A DNA stretch of 64,000 nt from Sinorhizobium sp. BG8 (GCF_016864555.1 NZ_CP044012.1:368501-432500); one strand, 5' to 3'. Shown: positions 1-8,886, counted from the stretch's first letter. Notes: generated by a model not told the origin, from the sequence alone. Made by a program: numbers and translations.

Positions 1-150
1 GAGGAAGCCGGCAAGCACGGGGGCTTCCGGAAGCGCGAGATAGAGAACCGACTGAATGACGAGAGCCAATGCCATGGCGGCCAGGCCACCGCCGGCGGCG
101 ATGCCAGCCACGCGGAGCAAACGGCGTCCAGGCTTTCTGGAAGAATCCAT
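1..150 (-). CDS. Partial CDS, N-terminus of an unidentified membrane or secreted protein
   Basis: Reading the minus strand from the ATG at 150 gives 50 codons without a stop up to the window edge, so only the N-terminus is present. It starts MDSSRKPGRRLL, a basic cytoplasmic stretch, followed by a long hydrophobic segment rich in Gly, Ala, Leu and Val (about residues 14 to 40). This looks like a membrane anchor or uncleaved signal sequence. No family can be named from this fragment. The preceding 238 bases up to the aldehyde dehydrogenase stop hold no other convincing gene. No strong ribosome binding site precedes the ATG, so the start is moderately sure. Confidence 0.5.
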   Translation of the reverse strand, partial: MDSSRKPGRRLLRVAGIAAGGGLAAMALALVIQSVLYLALPEAPVLAGFL

Positions 151-341
151 CTCAAGACCAACCCGAGTGAGTGCGGTTGAGCGACGCATATCAGCTGGCC
201 GTGCAGGAGAAGTAAAGAAATCTCGTCAAATTCGACAAGTGACCTGTGGATGGAGGGCATGCAAGGCCGTTAGGCGCCTGCGAAACGGGTGGAGCACCAA
301 ACCCCGCACGGATCCCGTGCAGGCCCATCGAAAAGCTCGGA

Positions 342-366
342 GACCGCCCGCAAGGCGCGGACGGTC
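342..366 (-). terminator. Candidate rho-independent terminator after the aldehyde dehydrogenase
   Basis: Ten-base arms (342-351 and 357-366) pair with one G-T-type mismatch around a 5-base loop. On the minus strand the hairpin is followed a few bases later by a CTTTTC stretch. It lies 23 bases past the stop of the aldehyde dehydrogenase, where the pot operon should end. The T tract is short, so this is tentative. Confidence 0.4.
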
Positions 367-388
367 CCGACATGACTGAGTCTGCCGA

Positions 389-1894
389 TCAACCGAGATT
401 GACCCACACGGACTTGGTCTGGGTGTACTGCGTCAATGCCTCCAGGCACTTGTCCCGGCCGTTGCCTGTCTGCTTGTAGCCACCCCAGATCGAGGTCATG
501 TCGCCGTGATCGAAGCAGTTGACCCAGACCACACCGGCCTCGATGTCACGGGCGAAACGGTGGGCCTTGGTGATGTCGCGGGTCCAGATCGAAGCGGCGA
601 GGCCGTAGATCGAATCGTTTGCGATCTCGATGGCATCATCGACTCCATCCACCGGAATGATCGTCGCGACAGGCCCGAAGATCTCCTCGCGCGCAATCTG
701 CATCGAGTTGTTGACGCCCGTGAACAGGGTCGGCTCCACATAGGCGCCTGCCGGATAGGCGCCCGGGGCTTGTCCGCCGAAACGGAGCGCCGCTCCCTCC
801 TTGCGACCTATGTCGATATAGCTCAGCACGCGCCGCTGGTGCGATGCGGTCACGAGCGGCCCGACTGTCGTCTGCGGATCGAGAGGGTCGCCGAGAACGA
901 AGTTCTCCGACGTGCGCGCCGCGAACCGCTCGACGAAATCGTCATGGATGCTCTTTTCCACCAGAATGCGCGAGCCTGCGTTGCAGACCTCCCCCTGGTT
1001 CCCGTAGATACCGTTCACCGCATAGGTCACCGCTGTGTCGAGATCGTCGTAGTCGCCCAGTATGATCTGCGGCGTCTTTCCACCGCATTCGGTCGTCACG
1101 CGCTTCATGTTGGACTGGCCAGCATAGATCATCAGCAGCTTGCCGACTTCCGTCGAACCGGTAAAGCCGATCTTGTCCACGTCCGGATGCAGCGCCAATG
1201 CCCTGCCAACCTCCTCGCCGAGCCCATGCACGACGTTCAGCACGCCCGCGGGACCGCCGGCCTCGATGAAGAGTTCGGCCAGCAGTCCGGCCGAGAGAGG
1301 CGTCTGCTCGGCGGGCTTCAGCACCACGGAATTGCCGGTCGCAAGCGCCGGACCGAGCTTCCATGCCGCCATCATCAGCGGATAGTTCCAGGGTACGATC
1401 AGTCCGACGACACCGAGAGGTTGGCGAAGGATGTAGTGCAGCGCGGTGGAGGCCGTGGATGTTACCGCGCCATCGATCTTGTCGATCGTCTCGGCGAAGA
1501 ACTTCAGGCTCGTCACCGACCCCGGAATGTCGATGTTCATCATGTCCATCACGGGCTTGCCCATGTCGAGACTGTCCAGGACGGCAAATTCCTCGGCGTT
1601 GGCTTCGATCAGGGCCGAAAACCGCTCGAGAACTGCTAGGCGCGCGCGGGGTTCCATCCGCGACCAGGCCCCGGAGCGGAAGGCCTTGCGGGCAACAGCC
1701 ACCGCACGGTTGACTTCCGCCTCCCCACCGCGCGCAACCGACGCGATCGTCGTACCCGTCGCCGGGTTAATGGTCGGGAAAGTCTTGCCGTCCGCCGACG
1801 GAACATACGCCCCGTCGATGAAGTGATTGGTGCGGAACTTCAGCTCAGAGGCTTTTCCGTGCCAGAAATCGCGGGTGTAGGTCGAGCTATCCAT
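389..1894 (-). CDS. NAD(P)-dependent aldehyde dehydrogenase, PuuC/betaine-aldehyde type
   Basis: This 501-residue protein has the whole ALDH superfamily core: PWN of the oxyanion/cofactor region (about 168-170), the FTGSTEVG nucleotide loop (about 244-251), the general base Glu269 in TECGGK (usually ELGGK) and the catalytic Cys304 in GEVCNAGSR. Such enzymes oxidise amino-aldehydes such as gamma-glutamyl-gamma-aminobutyraldehyde or betaine aldehyde to acids in the cytoplasm. It is the last gene of a run with a spermidine/putrescine-type ABC transporter (24 bases after potC), which suggests it oxidises the aldehyde formed from the imported amine. The exact substrate cannot be read from sequence; the symbol is therefore left open. 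Confidence 0.85.
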   Translation of the reverse strand: MDSSTYTRDFWHGKASELKFRTNHFIDGAYVPSADGKTFPTINPATGTTIASVARGGEAEVNRAVAVARKAFRSGAWSRMEPRARLAVLERFSALIEANAEEFAVLDSLDMGKPVMDMMNIDIPGSVTSLKFFAETIDKIDGAVTSTASTALHYILRQPLGVVGLIVPWNYPLMMAAWKLGPALATGNSVVLKPAEQTPLSAGLLAELFIEAGGPAGVLNVVHGLGEEVGRALALHPDVDKIGFTGSTEVGKLLMIYAGQSNMKRVTTECGGKTPQIILGDYDDLDTAVTYAVNGIYGNQGEVCNAGSRILVEKSIHDDFVERFAARTSENFVLGDPLDPQTTVGPLVTASHQRRVLSYIDIGRKEGAALRFGGQAPGAYPAGAYVEPTLFTGVNNSMQIAREEIFGPVATIIPVDGVDDAIEIANDSIYGLAASIWTRDITKAHRFARDIEAGVVWVNCFDHGDMTSIWGGYKQTGNGRDKCLEALTQYTQTKSVWVNLG

Positions 1895-1918
1895 GTCTGT
1901 TCTCCCAGTTTGATTGGA

Positions 1919-2701
1919 TTACTTGCGGTCGCGCAGCAGCGTGACGGACATGACGATGAGGATGAAGGACGCGGCAACGATCATGCTGCCGATGGCGTTG
2001 ATTTCGGGCGTGATGCCGCGTCTGAGCGTCGAGTAGATATAGATGGGCAAGGTCACATCCCTGCCGGTCAGGAAGTAGGTGACCGGGATCTCGTCGAACG
2101 ACAACGTGAAGCACAGCAGCGCGGATCCGAGGATCGAGGTACGGATCGCGGGCAGAACGACGCGGACGAACGTCTCGATCGGCGTTGCCCCGAGGTCCGC
2201 GGAGGCCTCGAGCAGCCTTCGGTTCAACTTGTGAAGTCGTGCAAGCACCTGAGATACGACGACGCCAAGCAGGGCGGTCGCATGGCCGATGACCACCGCA
2301 AGCAGGCTCTGCGGAATGCCGATCTGCTTGTAGAAGTTCAGCATGGCGACACCGGTGACGATGCCGGGCAGGCTCAGCGGCAGGAGAATGACGTTTCGGA
2401 AGAGATACTTGCCCGGGAACTCGAAGCGATCGAGCGCAAGCGCGGCCGGAACCCCGACGATCACGCTGATTGCGGTCGCGAACACAGCGACGATCAGGCT
2501 GTTCCCCAAGGCCGTCAGCATGGCGCTGTTTTCGAGAACCGCGTCGTACCAGTGAAGCGTGAAGCCCGAGAGCGGGAAGGATGTGACCGAACTGTCGTTG
2601 AAGGAGAAGATCACAAGAATGACGATCGGCAGGTAGAGGAAGGCGAGCACTGCAAGGCTCACGCCGACCATGCCTTTCTGCCACCATCTGAGAGTATGCA
2701 T
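1919..2701 (-). CDS. ABC transporter permease, PotC type (cluster 1)
   Basis: A 260-residue inner-membrane permease with about six hydrophobic segments, starting with a typical first segment near residues 12-34 (LAVLAFLYLPIVILVIFSF). The PotC-like signature FSFNDS follows it. The cytoplasmic EAA loop appears as EASADLGATPIETFVRVVLP (about 165-184), the contact site for the ATPase. Length matches PotC/PotI proteins (about 260). It follows the potB-type gene by 13 bases and precedes the aldehyde dehydrogenase, so it is in the same operon. Substrate is probably a polyamine or related cation, by family only. Confidence 0.85.
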   Translation of the reverse strand: MHTLRWWQKGMVGVSLAVLAFLYLPIVILVIFSFNDSSVTSFPLSGFTLHWYDAVLENSAMLTALGNSLIVAVFATAISVIVGVPAALALDRFEFPGKYLFRNVILLPLSLPGIVTGVAMLNFYKQIGIPQSLLAVVIGHATALLGVVVSQVLARLHKLNRRLLEASADLGATPIETFVRVVLPAIRTSILGSALLCFTLSFDEIPVTYFLTGRDVTLPIYIYSTLRRGITPEINAIGSMIVAASFILIVMSVTLLRDRK

Positions 2702-2714
2702 GGCGGTTCCCCCT

Positions 2715-3581
2715 TCAGCCTATGTCCACATGTCCCGCCCGATCGATGCGGGTCGAGACTTGAAGAATGACGAGCACCATGGTGAGCACGAGCGTCGCGA
2801 GGGCGGAGCCAAGCGGCCAGTTGAGCGCCGCGCCGAACTGGCTCTGCAGGATGTTTGCCACCATCATTCCGTCGGGACCTCCGACGAGGACAGGCGCCAC
2901 GAAATCTCCGAAGGACAGGCAGAAGGTCATCGTCGCCCCGGCCACCACCCCACCCAGCGAGAGGGGAAGAATGACTTTCCAGAATGTGAGAAAGGGTCCG
3001 ACCCCGAGGTCTTCCGAGGCCTCGATGAGCGCCTTCGGGATGTTGTCCAGCACGGTCACGAGCGGCATGACCATGAACGGAACGAAGATGTAGACAAGGG
3101 TGATGACCATTGCCGTCTGGTTGTAGAGGAAGATGGACAAGGGCTCCCGGATCAGCCCCATCGTCATGAGAAGAGAATTGAGAGCGCCGTCAGTGCCGAG
3201 AATGATCTTCCAGGTATAGGCCCTGAGCAGATAGGACACCCAGAGCGGAACGATCACCGACATGTAGAGGAGGTTCCTGAGCTCCGGCGTCTTCACGGTG
3301 AAGACCAGAAAGTAGGCGAGCGGATAGCCGAGAAGCAGAGCGCCAACGGTGACGATGCTCGCAATCTTGAGAGTTCGAAGAATTACAATGGTATATTGCG
3401 GGTCGCTAAATATCTGGATGAAATTTCCAAACTGGAAATCGGGATAGAAGAGCGGAAACTGCCTCGTCCAGAAACTGACGGAGATCATGATCACGTAGGG
3501 AATGATCATGAACAGAAGGACCCAGGTGAAGGGCAGGGAAAAGATCGCCGCAAAGGACGGGAAACTGCGCCGGCTGATCAT
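2715..3581 (-). CDS. ABC transporter permease, PotB type (cluster 1)
   Basis: Start chosen at the ATG at 3581, giving 288 residues beginning MISRRSFPSFAAIFSLP. A longer open frame exists upstream but overlaps the ATPase gene and has no membrane-protein character. The chosen ATG overlaps the potA stop as ATGA and is preceded by a GGAGAG ribosome binding site. There are about six transmembrane segments, and the EAA loop reads EASEDLGVGPFLTFWKVILP. It should pair with the PotC-type permease to form the transport channel in the inner membrane. Confidence 0.85.
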   Translation of the reverse strand: MISRRSFPSFAAIFSLPFTWVLLFMIIPYVIMISVSFWTRQFPLFYPDFQFGNFIQIFSDPQYTIVILRTLKIASIVTVGALLLGYPLAYFLVFTVKTPELRNLLYMSVIVPLWVSYLLRAYTWKIILGTDGALNSLLMTMGLIREPLSIFLYNQTAMVITLVYIFVPFMVMPLVTVLDNIPKALIEASEDLGVGPFLTFWKVILPLSLGGVVAGATMTFCLSFGDFVAPVLVGGPDGMMVANILQSQFGAALNWPLGSALATLVLTMVLVILQVSTRIDRAGHVDIG

Positions 3582-4690
3582 GAACGTCTCTCCGGTGGAA
3601 ACACCATGACATCGGTCGGTGCAACGTGGAATTCGGCCTCCGCGTCCGTGCAGGAGGGGCCGGCTGCCCCATAGGCGACGCGCGGGACATCGGCGAAGAA
3701 CGGCCTGTGGTTGCCCTGGCTCATCAGCTCCATCCGGATCCTGTCGCCCTGGAAAAGGGTTTCGACGACGCGGGCCTGGAGCTTGTTGGAGGTATCGAAT
3801 GCACTGGTCTGCAGCCGTTCGGGACGAATGCCCACGATGATCGGCTGGCCGGGCAGGAATGACAGGCACGTCGGCCGGCGTCGGCGGCGGATCTCGCTGC
3901 CGTCGGAAAGCCGCAGCAGATCGCAATCGCCATCGCGACCGACGAACGTCGCATCGAATAGATTGGTCGCTCCGATGAAATCCGCAACGAAGGGCGTTGC
4001 CGGTTCATCGTAGAGGTCCGCCGGCGACCCGATCTGCAGGATACGGCCCTGGTTCATCACGACGATCCGGTCCGAAAGCGCCAGCGCCTCGGTCTGGTCG
4101 TGCGTCACCATCAGGAAGGTGATGCCGAGTTCACGGTGAAGCCGCTTGAGTTCCACCTGCATCCCCTCGCGCAGTTTCACGTCCAGCGCCGAGAGCGGCT
4201 CGTCGAGCAGCAGAACCTTCGGGCTGCGAACGAGGGCCCGGGCCATCGCCACCCGCTGACGCTGTCCACCGGAAAGCGCGCCCGGCCGCCGATCCCCCAT
4301 CTTTTCCAGCCCGACCATGGCCAGTGCATCCGCGACCCGCCGCGAACGATCTCCAGCCGGCACCTTGTTCGCCTTGACTGAAAGGCCGTACCCGACATTC
4401 TCGCTGACGCTCATATGCGGGAAGAGCGCATAGTCCTGAAAAACCGTGTTGACCGGACGACGATAGGGCGCCCGATGCGTTACGTCTTCCCCACCGATCT
4501 CAATCGTTCCGCGGTCGGGCAGTTCGAAGCCCCCGATCAGGCGAAGCGTCGTCGTCTTTCCGCACCCTGACGGTCCGAGCAGGGTCACAAACTCCCCTTC
4601 ACCGAGCGCGAGATCGGTCTCATCGAGCGCTGTGAAATTCCCATATGTCTTTGCAACACCTTTCAGCGTCACGATCGGTCGCGATGTCAT
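3578..4690 (-). CDS. ABC transporter ATP-binding protein, PotA type (cluster 1)
   Basis: A 370-residue ATPase with Walker A GPSGCGKTT (about 38-46), signature LSGGQRQRVAMARAL (about 138-152), Walker B VLLLDEPLSALD (about 158-169) and the switch histidine in MVTHDQTEAL. The C-terminal third carries a TOBE-like domain (IIVGIRPERL onwards), typical of spermidine/putrescine and iron(III)-type importers. Its stop overlaps the start of the potB-type gene by four bases, showing translational coupling. It energises import by the two permeases. Confidence 0.88.
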   Translation of the reverse strand: MTSRPIVTLKGVAKTYGNFTALDETDLALGEGEFVTLLGPSGCGKTTTLRLIGGFELPDRGTIEIGGEDVTHRAPYRRPVNTVFQDYALFPHMSVSENVGYGLSVKANKVPAGDRSRRVADALAMVGLEKMGDRRPGALSGGQRQRVAMARALVRSPKVLLLDEPLSALDVKLREGMQVELKRLHRELGITFLMVTHDQTEALALSDRIVVMNQGRILQIGSPADLYDEPATPFVADFIGATNLFDATFVGRDGDCDLLRLSDGSEIRRRRRPTCLSFLPGQPIIVGIRPERLQTSAFDTSNKLQARVVETLFQGDRIRMELMSQGNHRPFFADVPRVAYGAAGPSCTDAEAEFHVAPTDVMVFPPERRS

Positions 4691-4773
4691 TTGTGCTCCG
4701 AGGTATCGATAAGATTGTCGTCACTGCGAGCAGGCTCCATCCACGGACGGATGCCTGCTCGAAGCGGATGACG

Positions 4774-5837
4774 TCAGGGCGCGGCTTTGACCGCGTTCCA
4801 GACCTCTAGATACTTGTCGAGGCGCTTCGGTTGCTGCCACATCACGAGGCTTTTGACGAATTCGACGTTGTCGACCTGCCGCTCCTTCTTCAACTCGTCC
4901 GACATGCAGCCAGCCACACTCTTCGGATTGACGGGGAAGTAGCCAGTCGATGTCGCGATGCCGCACTGGCCGGCTGCCGACTGCATGAAGGATATGAACT
5001 TGTAGGCACACTCTTCGTTCGGTGTATCCTTCACCAGCATCATGGAGTCCATCCAGCCCTCGGCCTTCTCCTTCGGAGAGAACTCGGCAACCACGAAGTC
5101 CTTCTTCAGGCCGTTGACATCCTTGCTGGTCAGACCGGTCCAGGCATTCGAGACGAAGACCTCCTGATTGGCCATCAACTCGGTGAGCTCTCCGGCGGAA
5201 GCCCAGTATTTGCGGATCAGCGGCTTCTGCTCGATCAGCTTGGCCTTCACTGCATCCAGCTGTTCGTCCGTCAGGTCGAACACATTGTCGTAGCCGAGAT
5301 AGCGAGCCGTCCAGTAGATCGCGGACTTGTCATCCCAAAGCGACACCTTGCCCTTGTTCGCTGGGTCGAAAAGGACGCCGATCGAATCCGGAGTGGAAGG
5401 GAACTTGTCGGGCCGGTAGATCAGCGAGACCGATCCCCAGACGAGCGGCACGGCCCAGGTCGAGCCATCGGCCACCACATCGCCGGTCTTCGAGAACTCC
5501 GGATAAATGCCATCGAAGCCTTCAACCTTGGCGGTATCGATCGGTTGCACGAAGCCCGCGAGCCGCAGCAGGTTCACCGTATCGAGCGACGGCGTAATGA
5601 TGTCGTAGACGCCACCGCCGGCCGCGAGCTTGGGCGCGAAGTCATCGTTCGATCCGACGTAGGACGTCGTGACCTTGCATCCGGAAACCTTCTCGAACTC
5701 CGCCATGAACTCCGGGCCGCATATCCTTCCCACGTCAGGAAGTTGAGCTCGCCCGCAGAGGCTGTCACCGCCTGCGGAAGGATCGCAAGCAGCGTGAATG
5801 CGCATGTACTCCATTTCGCTATCGCTTTCGTCATCAT
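4774..5837 (-). pseudogene. Periplasmic polyamine-binding protein, PotD type (cluster 1), broken by a one-base frameshift
   Basis: The start at 5837 (ATG ATG, with AGGGG seven bases upstream) encodes a clear signal peptide ending ASAG and the usual mature start ELNFLTWEGYA. After that the frame is lost. The remainder, PEFMAEFEKVSGCKV to the stop at 4774, lies in the next frame. Adding one base at the GGG run at 5714-5716 (CCC on the coding strand) restores one protein of 354 residues, the usual PotD size. The distal part has the expected solute-binding features (GVYDIITPSLDTVNLL, WAVPLVWG). The frame that extends upstream to 6054 is not the real N-terminus because it lacks a signal peptide. 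As written, the gene makes no functional binding protein. Confidence 0.8.
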
Positions 5838-5878
5838 ATTGTTCCCCTTTTGATGATCTGAAATTCGACTGTTGGTGG

Positions 5879-7282
5879 CTATCGCTTCCTGTTCGTTTTT
5901 CGAATGAGGGTTGCGATGTCGATGCCGAGTGCCTTTGCGGCGCTTCGTTTGCTTCCATTCTCAGCGATGGATTTCTCGAGAACGTAGGTCTCGAATTCTC
6001 GGATGAGCTCCTTGAAGCTCGTGCTTTCGCCGTCGGCCGGTGACGGATCGGCATCCGATTTCACTGGCAGGCGGCCGGTGCCCAGCGGCACGACGAAATG
6101 CTCGATTTCCGCGACTTCCTCGGCGCTCGCGACTGCATGCTGCAGGATGTTGGACAGCTCGCGGATGTTGCCGGGATAGTCGTAGGCCAGAAGTTTGCGT
6201 CGGAAGCCCTCCGACAGAACGAATGCCTGCCGGCGACCGAGATTGATCCTTTGCAGCATCGCGTCCGCAAGAGACTTGATGAAGTCGGCCCGGCCGCGCA
6301 CCGGCGGCAACTCCAGCATGACCACGGCCATGCGGTAGTAGAGGTCTTCACGGAACTGGCCATCGGCAATCATCTGCCTCAGCGCGCGATTGGTGGCCGT
6401 GACGAGCTTGAGCTTGGCCTGGCGTCTCTGGACCGAGCCCACCCGGCTGTAGGTTCCGGTCTCCAGGAACGCGACCAGCTTCATCTGGGAGATTGGCGAG
6501 AGGTCCGTGATCTCGTCCAGAAAAAGGACGCCGCCGTCCGCGGCTTCCACATAGCCAAGCTTTCCTCGCGTCAAGGGATCCGAGGAAGCACCCGGTTCGA
6601 CCCCGAACATCTCCATGTCGAACTGCGCATCTGTCAGCATCCCGCAATTGACGTGAACGAAAGGATAGCCGCCCTGTTCGCCGGCTGTGCACAGCCGGCG
6701 GACAAAATCGGTCTTCCCTGTACCGCTTTCTCCCGTAACCAGGATGTTGCTGCCACGCGCGAGCGCCTGGGATCCACGCTTCAAGAGTCCTTGCAACGCA
6801 GGCGTCGTGACGTGTGGGGTGCCGGCCTGGATGCCGCTCTCGTCCTGGAAGCGGAAGCGATCGGGGGCCGCTTCGGCCGAGCGCACCATCCGGTTCGGCT
6901 CACGCAGAACCAGCAGGGCTGCGTAGGCCCCGCCGTCGGCCGTGCGAAGGATATTGAGGCTTGCGGAAACGAAGCGCTGCGAGGGGAGGGTGCCCGACAC
7001 CTCTAGGCGCTTCAGCTGTTGCAGGGCTGCAGCCGCCTTCTGGATGATCGTCCCGCCCGTCGCGGCGTGCTTGGCAAGCTCCGTTCCGACAAGTTCGCCC
7101 TTGTTGAGGTTGAGCAACTTCTCGAGCTTGCCGTTCACCAGCTTGATCTTGCCGTCCATTTCCAGCAGCGCAGCTCCATCGGGAAGCGCTTCCAGCAACG
7201 TGTTCAGCATGGGATCATCGATGAAGGCGGGGCGCAGCCGACGATGGCCGACATTCGCGATATCGTTGCCGTAGAACTTCAT
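5879..7282 (-). CDS. AAA+ sigma-54-type enhancer-binding regulator lacking a GAFTGA loop
   Basis: The start at 7282 overlaps the upstream PAS gene stop (TGATG), giving 467 residues; the longer upstream frame is Arg/Pro-rich out-of-frame sequence. The N-terminus (about 25-130) looks like a PAS sensor. The AAA+ core has Walker A GESGTGKT (184-191), Walker B VLFLDEI (252-258) and the arginine finger region FREDLYYRM (310-318). A Fis-type HTH ends the protein (about 430-465). The loop that should read GAFTGA reads GASSDP (about 231-236), so canonical sigma-54 contact is doubtful. It sits 41 bases before potD and probably controls this transport/catabolism operon. Confidence 0.82.
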   Translation of the reverse strand: MKFYGNDIANVGHRRLRPAFIDDPMLNTLLEALPDGAALLEMDGKIKLVNGKLEKLLNLNKGELVGTELAKHAATGGTIIQKAAAALQQLKRLEVSGTLPSQRFVSASLNILRTADGGAYAALLVLREPNRMVRSAEAAPDRFRFQDESGIQAGTPHVTTPALQGLLKRGSQALARGSNILVTGESGTGKTDFVRRLCTAGEQGGYPFVHVNCGMLTDAQFDMEMFGVEPGASSDPLTRGKLGYVEAADGGVLFLDEITDLSPISQMKLVAFLETGTYSRVGSVQRRQAKLKLVTATNRALRQMIADGQFREDLYYRMAVVMLELPPVRGRADFIKSLADAMLQRINLGRRQAFVLSEGFRRKLLAYDYPGNIRELSNILQHAVASAEEVAEIEHFVVPLGTGRLPVKSDADPSPADGESTSFKELIREFETYVLEKSIAENGSKRSAAKALGIDIATLIRKTNRKR

Positions 7283-8481
7283 CACAGCACCTCGCTCGCG
7301 GATATCCGTGCCTTGCGGCGGGACTTGCGCCTTGCCGTCAGGACATAACGGCGAAACTCGCCCTCGGTGCGCGCGACGCGAAAGCGCCAGCCTTCCTTCA
7401 CCCCGTCCACGCCGGCGAGCGAGAGATCGCATTCCCCGCCTTCGTCTTCCTCGGCCTCCGCGCTCTCCTTTAGCCGGGCGACTGCACCGCGCATCTCGGC
7501 GAGCTGCTCGAATGGGCGGCCTAGAATCGAGTCGTTCCCGCGCCCCCACGCCTGTTCGGCGGCGGGGTTCGCCGCAAGGATGACGCCATCCTCGGCCAGA
7601 ACGAGGATCGGATCGGGGGCGGCACTCAGGATGTCGAGCATCGACGTTGCACGTTCGGAAAGCTGCTGTTCGCGGCGGCGGTGGGGGCCGATGTCGCGCG
7701 TCGTTCCCCACAGGCGAATGAGAAAGCCATCCTTGATCGCCGCACGAAAATCGTTTTCGACCAGCATTTCGCTGCCGTCGTGCCGCTGGTCGACAGCTGC
7801 AGCGTGATCCAGCCGATAATTGGATCTAACAAGGTCGCGGACCATCGCCCGGTTCACAGCCGTCGCAGGGAAATAGCGGGAAACCGGCTGCGTGTTGAAG
7901 TCGAGGCCTTCCGGGACGTTGTAGAGGGCGGCCATCGCAGCATTGCACGCGCGCCAGCGCGACTGGTTGCTAAAGATGCGATCGACGATCTCGTCCTCTC
8001 CGAGCGAGACATCGACGGGTTCGAGGAACTCGATGCACCAGCACGCCTCCGTCGCCGCCCCGATCATCTGCGACAGGATTTCGACCCGCTCGAGAAGCTC
8101 GCTTCCAACGTCGAACATGGCGGGACCGAGCGGGATCTTGATGATTGCCAGCGCCCCGTGCTCATCGGAGACAGCGGCCGCCACCATCGGCACTTCCTCG
8201 TAGGCGGAAGAATTCATCCAGACGGGAAAGGGTTCGCCCGGGTTCCGTCGTCCATCAAGGAGGGAGCGGATGTACCTGGCGGAATCGTCGCCGTAGAGCA
8301 CTTCCAGCGGCTGATCGAGGACCGTCCCCGCCTCCAGCCCGAGTTCGTTCATTTCGTGGTCGTTGACGGAGCGGATGCGGCCGTCAGCCGCGATCCAGTC
8401 CACGAGAAGCGGTGCGTTCGCCACAAGGCGACGTAGGGCATCAGCCATATCGGGTTCCATCCATCTTTTGCCGATGTTCAA
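7282..8481 (-). CDS. PAS-domain sensor protein, co-transcribed with the AAA+ regulator
   Basis: A 399-residue soluble protein with an N-terminal PAS-like region (about 12-110, LLVDWIAADGRIRSVNDHEM), a middle region with PAS-like character, and a C-terminal PAS domain (about 280-365, ILVLAEDGVILAANPAAEQA). No kinase, cyclase or DNA-binding domain is visible, so it probably senses a ligand or redox cue and passes it to the neighbouring AAA+ regulator, with which it overlaps by one base. The start is ambiguous: TTG at 8481 has a good GGGGGA site eight bases upstream, but ATG at 8460 or 8448 is possible and would shorten it by 7 or 11 residues. The partner role is inference. Confidence 0.7.
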   Translation of the reverse strand: MNIGKRWMEPDMADALRRLVANAPLLVDWIAADGRIRSVNDHEMNELGLEAGTVLDQPLEVLYGDDSARYIRSLLDGRRNPGEPFPVWMNSSAYEEVPMVAAAVSDEHGALAIIKIPLGPAMFDVGSELLERVEILSQMIGAATEACWCIEFLEPVDVSLGEDEIVDRIFSNQSRWRACNAAMAALYNVPEGLDFNTQPVSRYFPATAVNRAMVRDLVRSNYRLDHAAAVDQRHDGSEMLVENDFRAAIKDGFLIRLWGTTRDIGPHRRREQQLSERATSMLDILSAAPDPILVLAEDGVILAANPAAEQAWGRGNDSILGRPFEQLAEMRGAVARLKESAEAEEDEGGECDLSLAGVDGVKEGWRFRVARTEGEFRRYVLTARRKSRRKARISASEVL

Positions 8482-8552
8482 TGCGGAAGTCCCCCGGCCG
8501 CCGTTGCGGATTTGCCTTGCACCGGGCGTCAGTCAGGCACATGGCGGGAGGA

Positions 8553-8568
8553 TTGCAATCAGTTGACC
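8553..8568 (-). promoter_or_regulatory. Candidate -24/-12 (sigma-54-like) promoter for the PAS/pot operon
   Basis: On the minus strand a GG pair (8568-8567) and a GC pair inside TTGCA (8556-8555) are separated by exactly ten bases, the spacing of sigma-54 promoters. The -12 half matches TTGC well; the -24 half (CGGTCA) matches only at GG. It lies about 70 bases before the PAS gene start. A match of this quality can occur by chance. Confidence 0.25.
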
Positions 8569-8601
8569 GAGTATCGGTACGAAAAACAATCCGAGAGCTC
8601 C

Positions 8602-8648
8602 AAAAATGCGCAATAGCGCATCACATCAGCGCATTTTCGCGCATTTTT
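8602..8648. promoter_or_regulatory. Cluster of GCGCAT half-sites, candidate upstream activator site
   Basis: A perfect ten-base inverted repeat, AAAAATGCGC (8602-8611) and GCGCATTTTT (8639-8648), encloses two more GCGCAT copies at 8616-8621 and 8629-8634. The cluster lies 120-170 bases before the PAS gene start, the usual distance of an enhancer site for a Fis-HTH activator such as the one encoded in this operon. Function is inferred. Confidence 0.45.
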
Positions 8649-8799
8649 CGGAGAAGGATTTGGGTTCCCGGATGAGGTTGATGAAATCAGCGGCCTCTCT
8701 CGGCGCCGCCGCCGAAGTCCGACGAGAATCCCAAGCCCGCTCTCACCAGCGGAGCGGGGCGACCATAGAGAACCGAAAAAGGGCTGAACGACACAGAAG

Positions 8800-8842
8800 A
8801 AACGCCGCGATGCGTGCATCTCCTGCACGCATCGCGGCGTTT
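8800..8842 (-). terminator. Strong rho-independent terminator after proC
   Basis: Perfect 19-base arms (8800-8818 and 8824-8842) with a five-base loop. On the minus strand the stem ends in GTTT and is followed by CTTCT. It lies 45 bases downstream of the proC stop and closes the putA-proC unit. The hairpin is nearly symmetrical and could also stop transcription arriving from the other side. Confidence 0.8.
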
Positions 8843-8886
8843 CCTGAAGTCGGAATGGCGAGAAGCTTTGAGAGCCTAGCCGGGCC

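Noticed and set aside
506-1639. A 377-codon open frame on plus opposite the PuuC-like gene
   Set aside because: Antisense shadow; the minus-strand ALDH has all catalytic motifs.
5838-6054. N-terminal extension of the potD downstream frame into the regulator gene
   Set aside because: It overlaps the regulator and has no signal peptide; the true N-terminus lies in the other frame at 5837.
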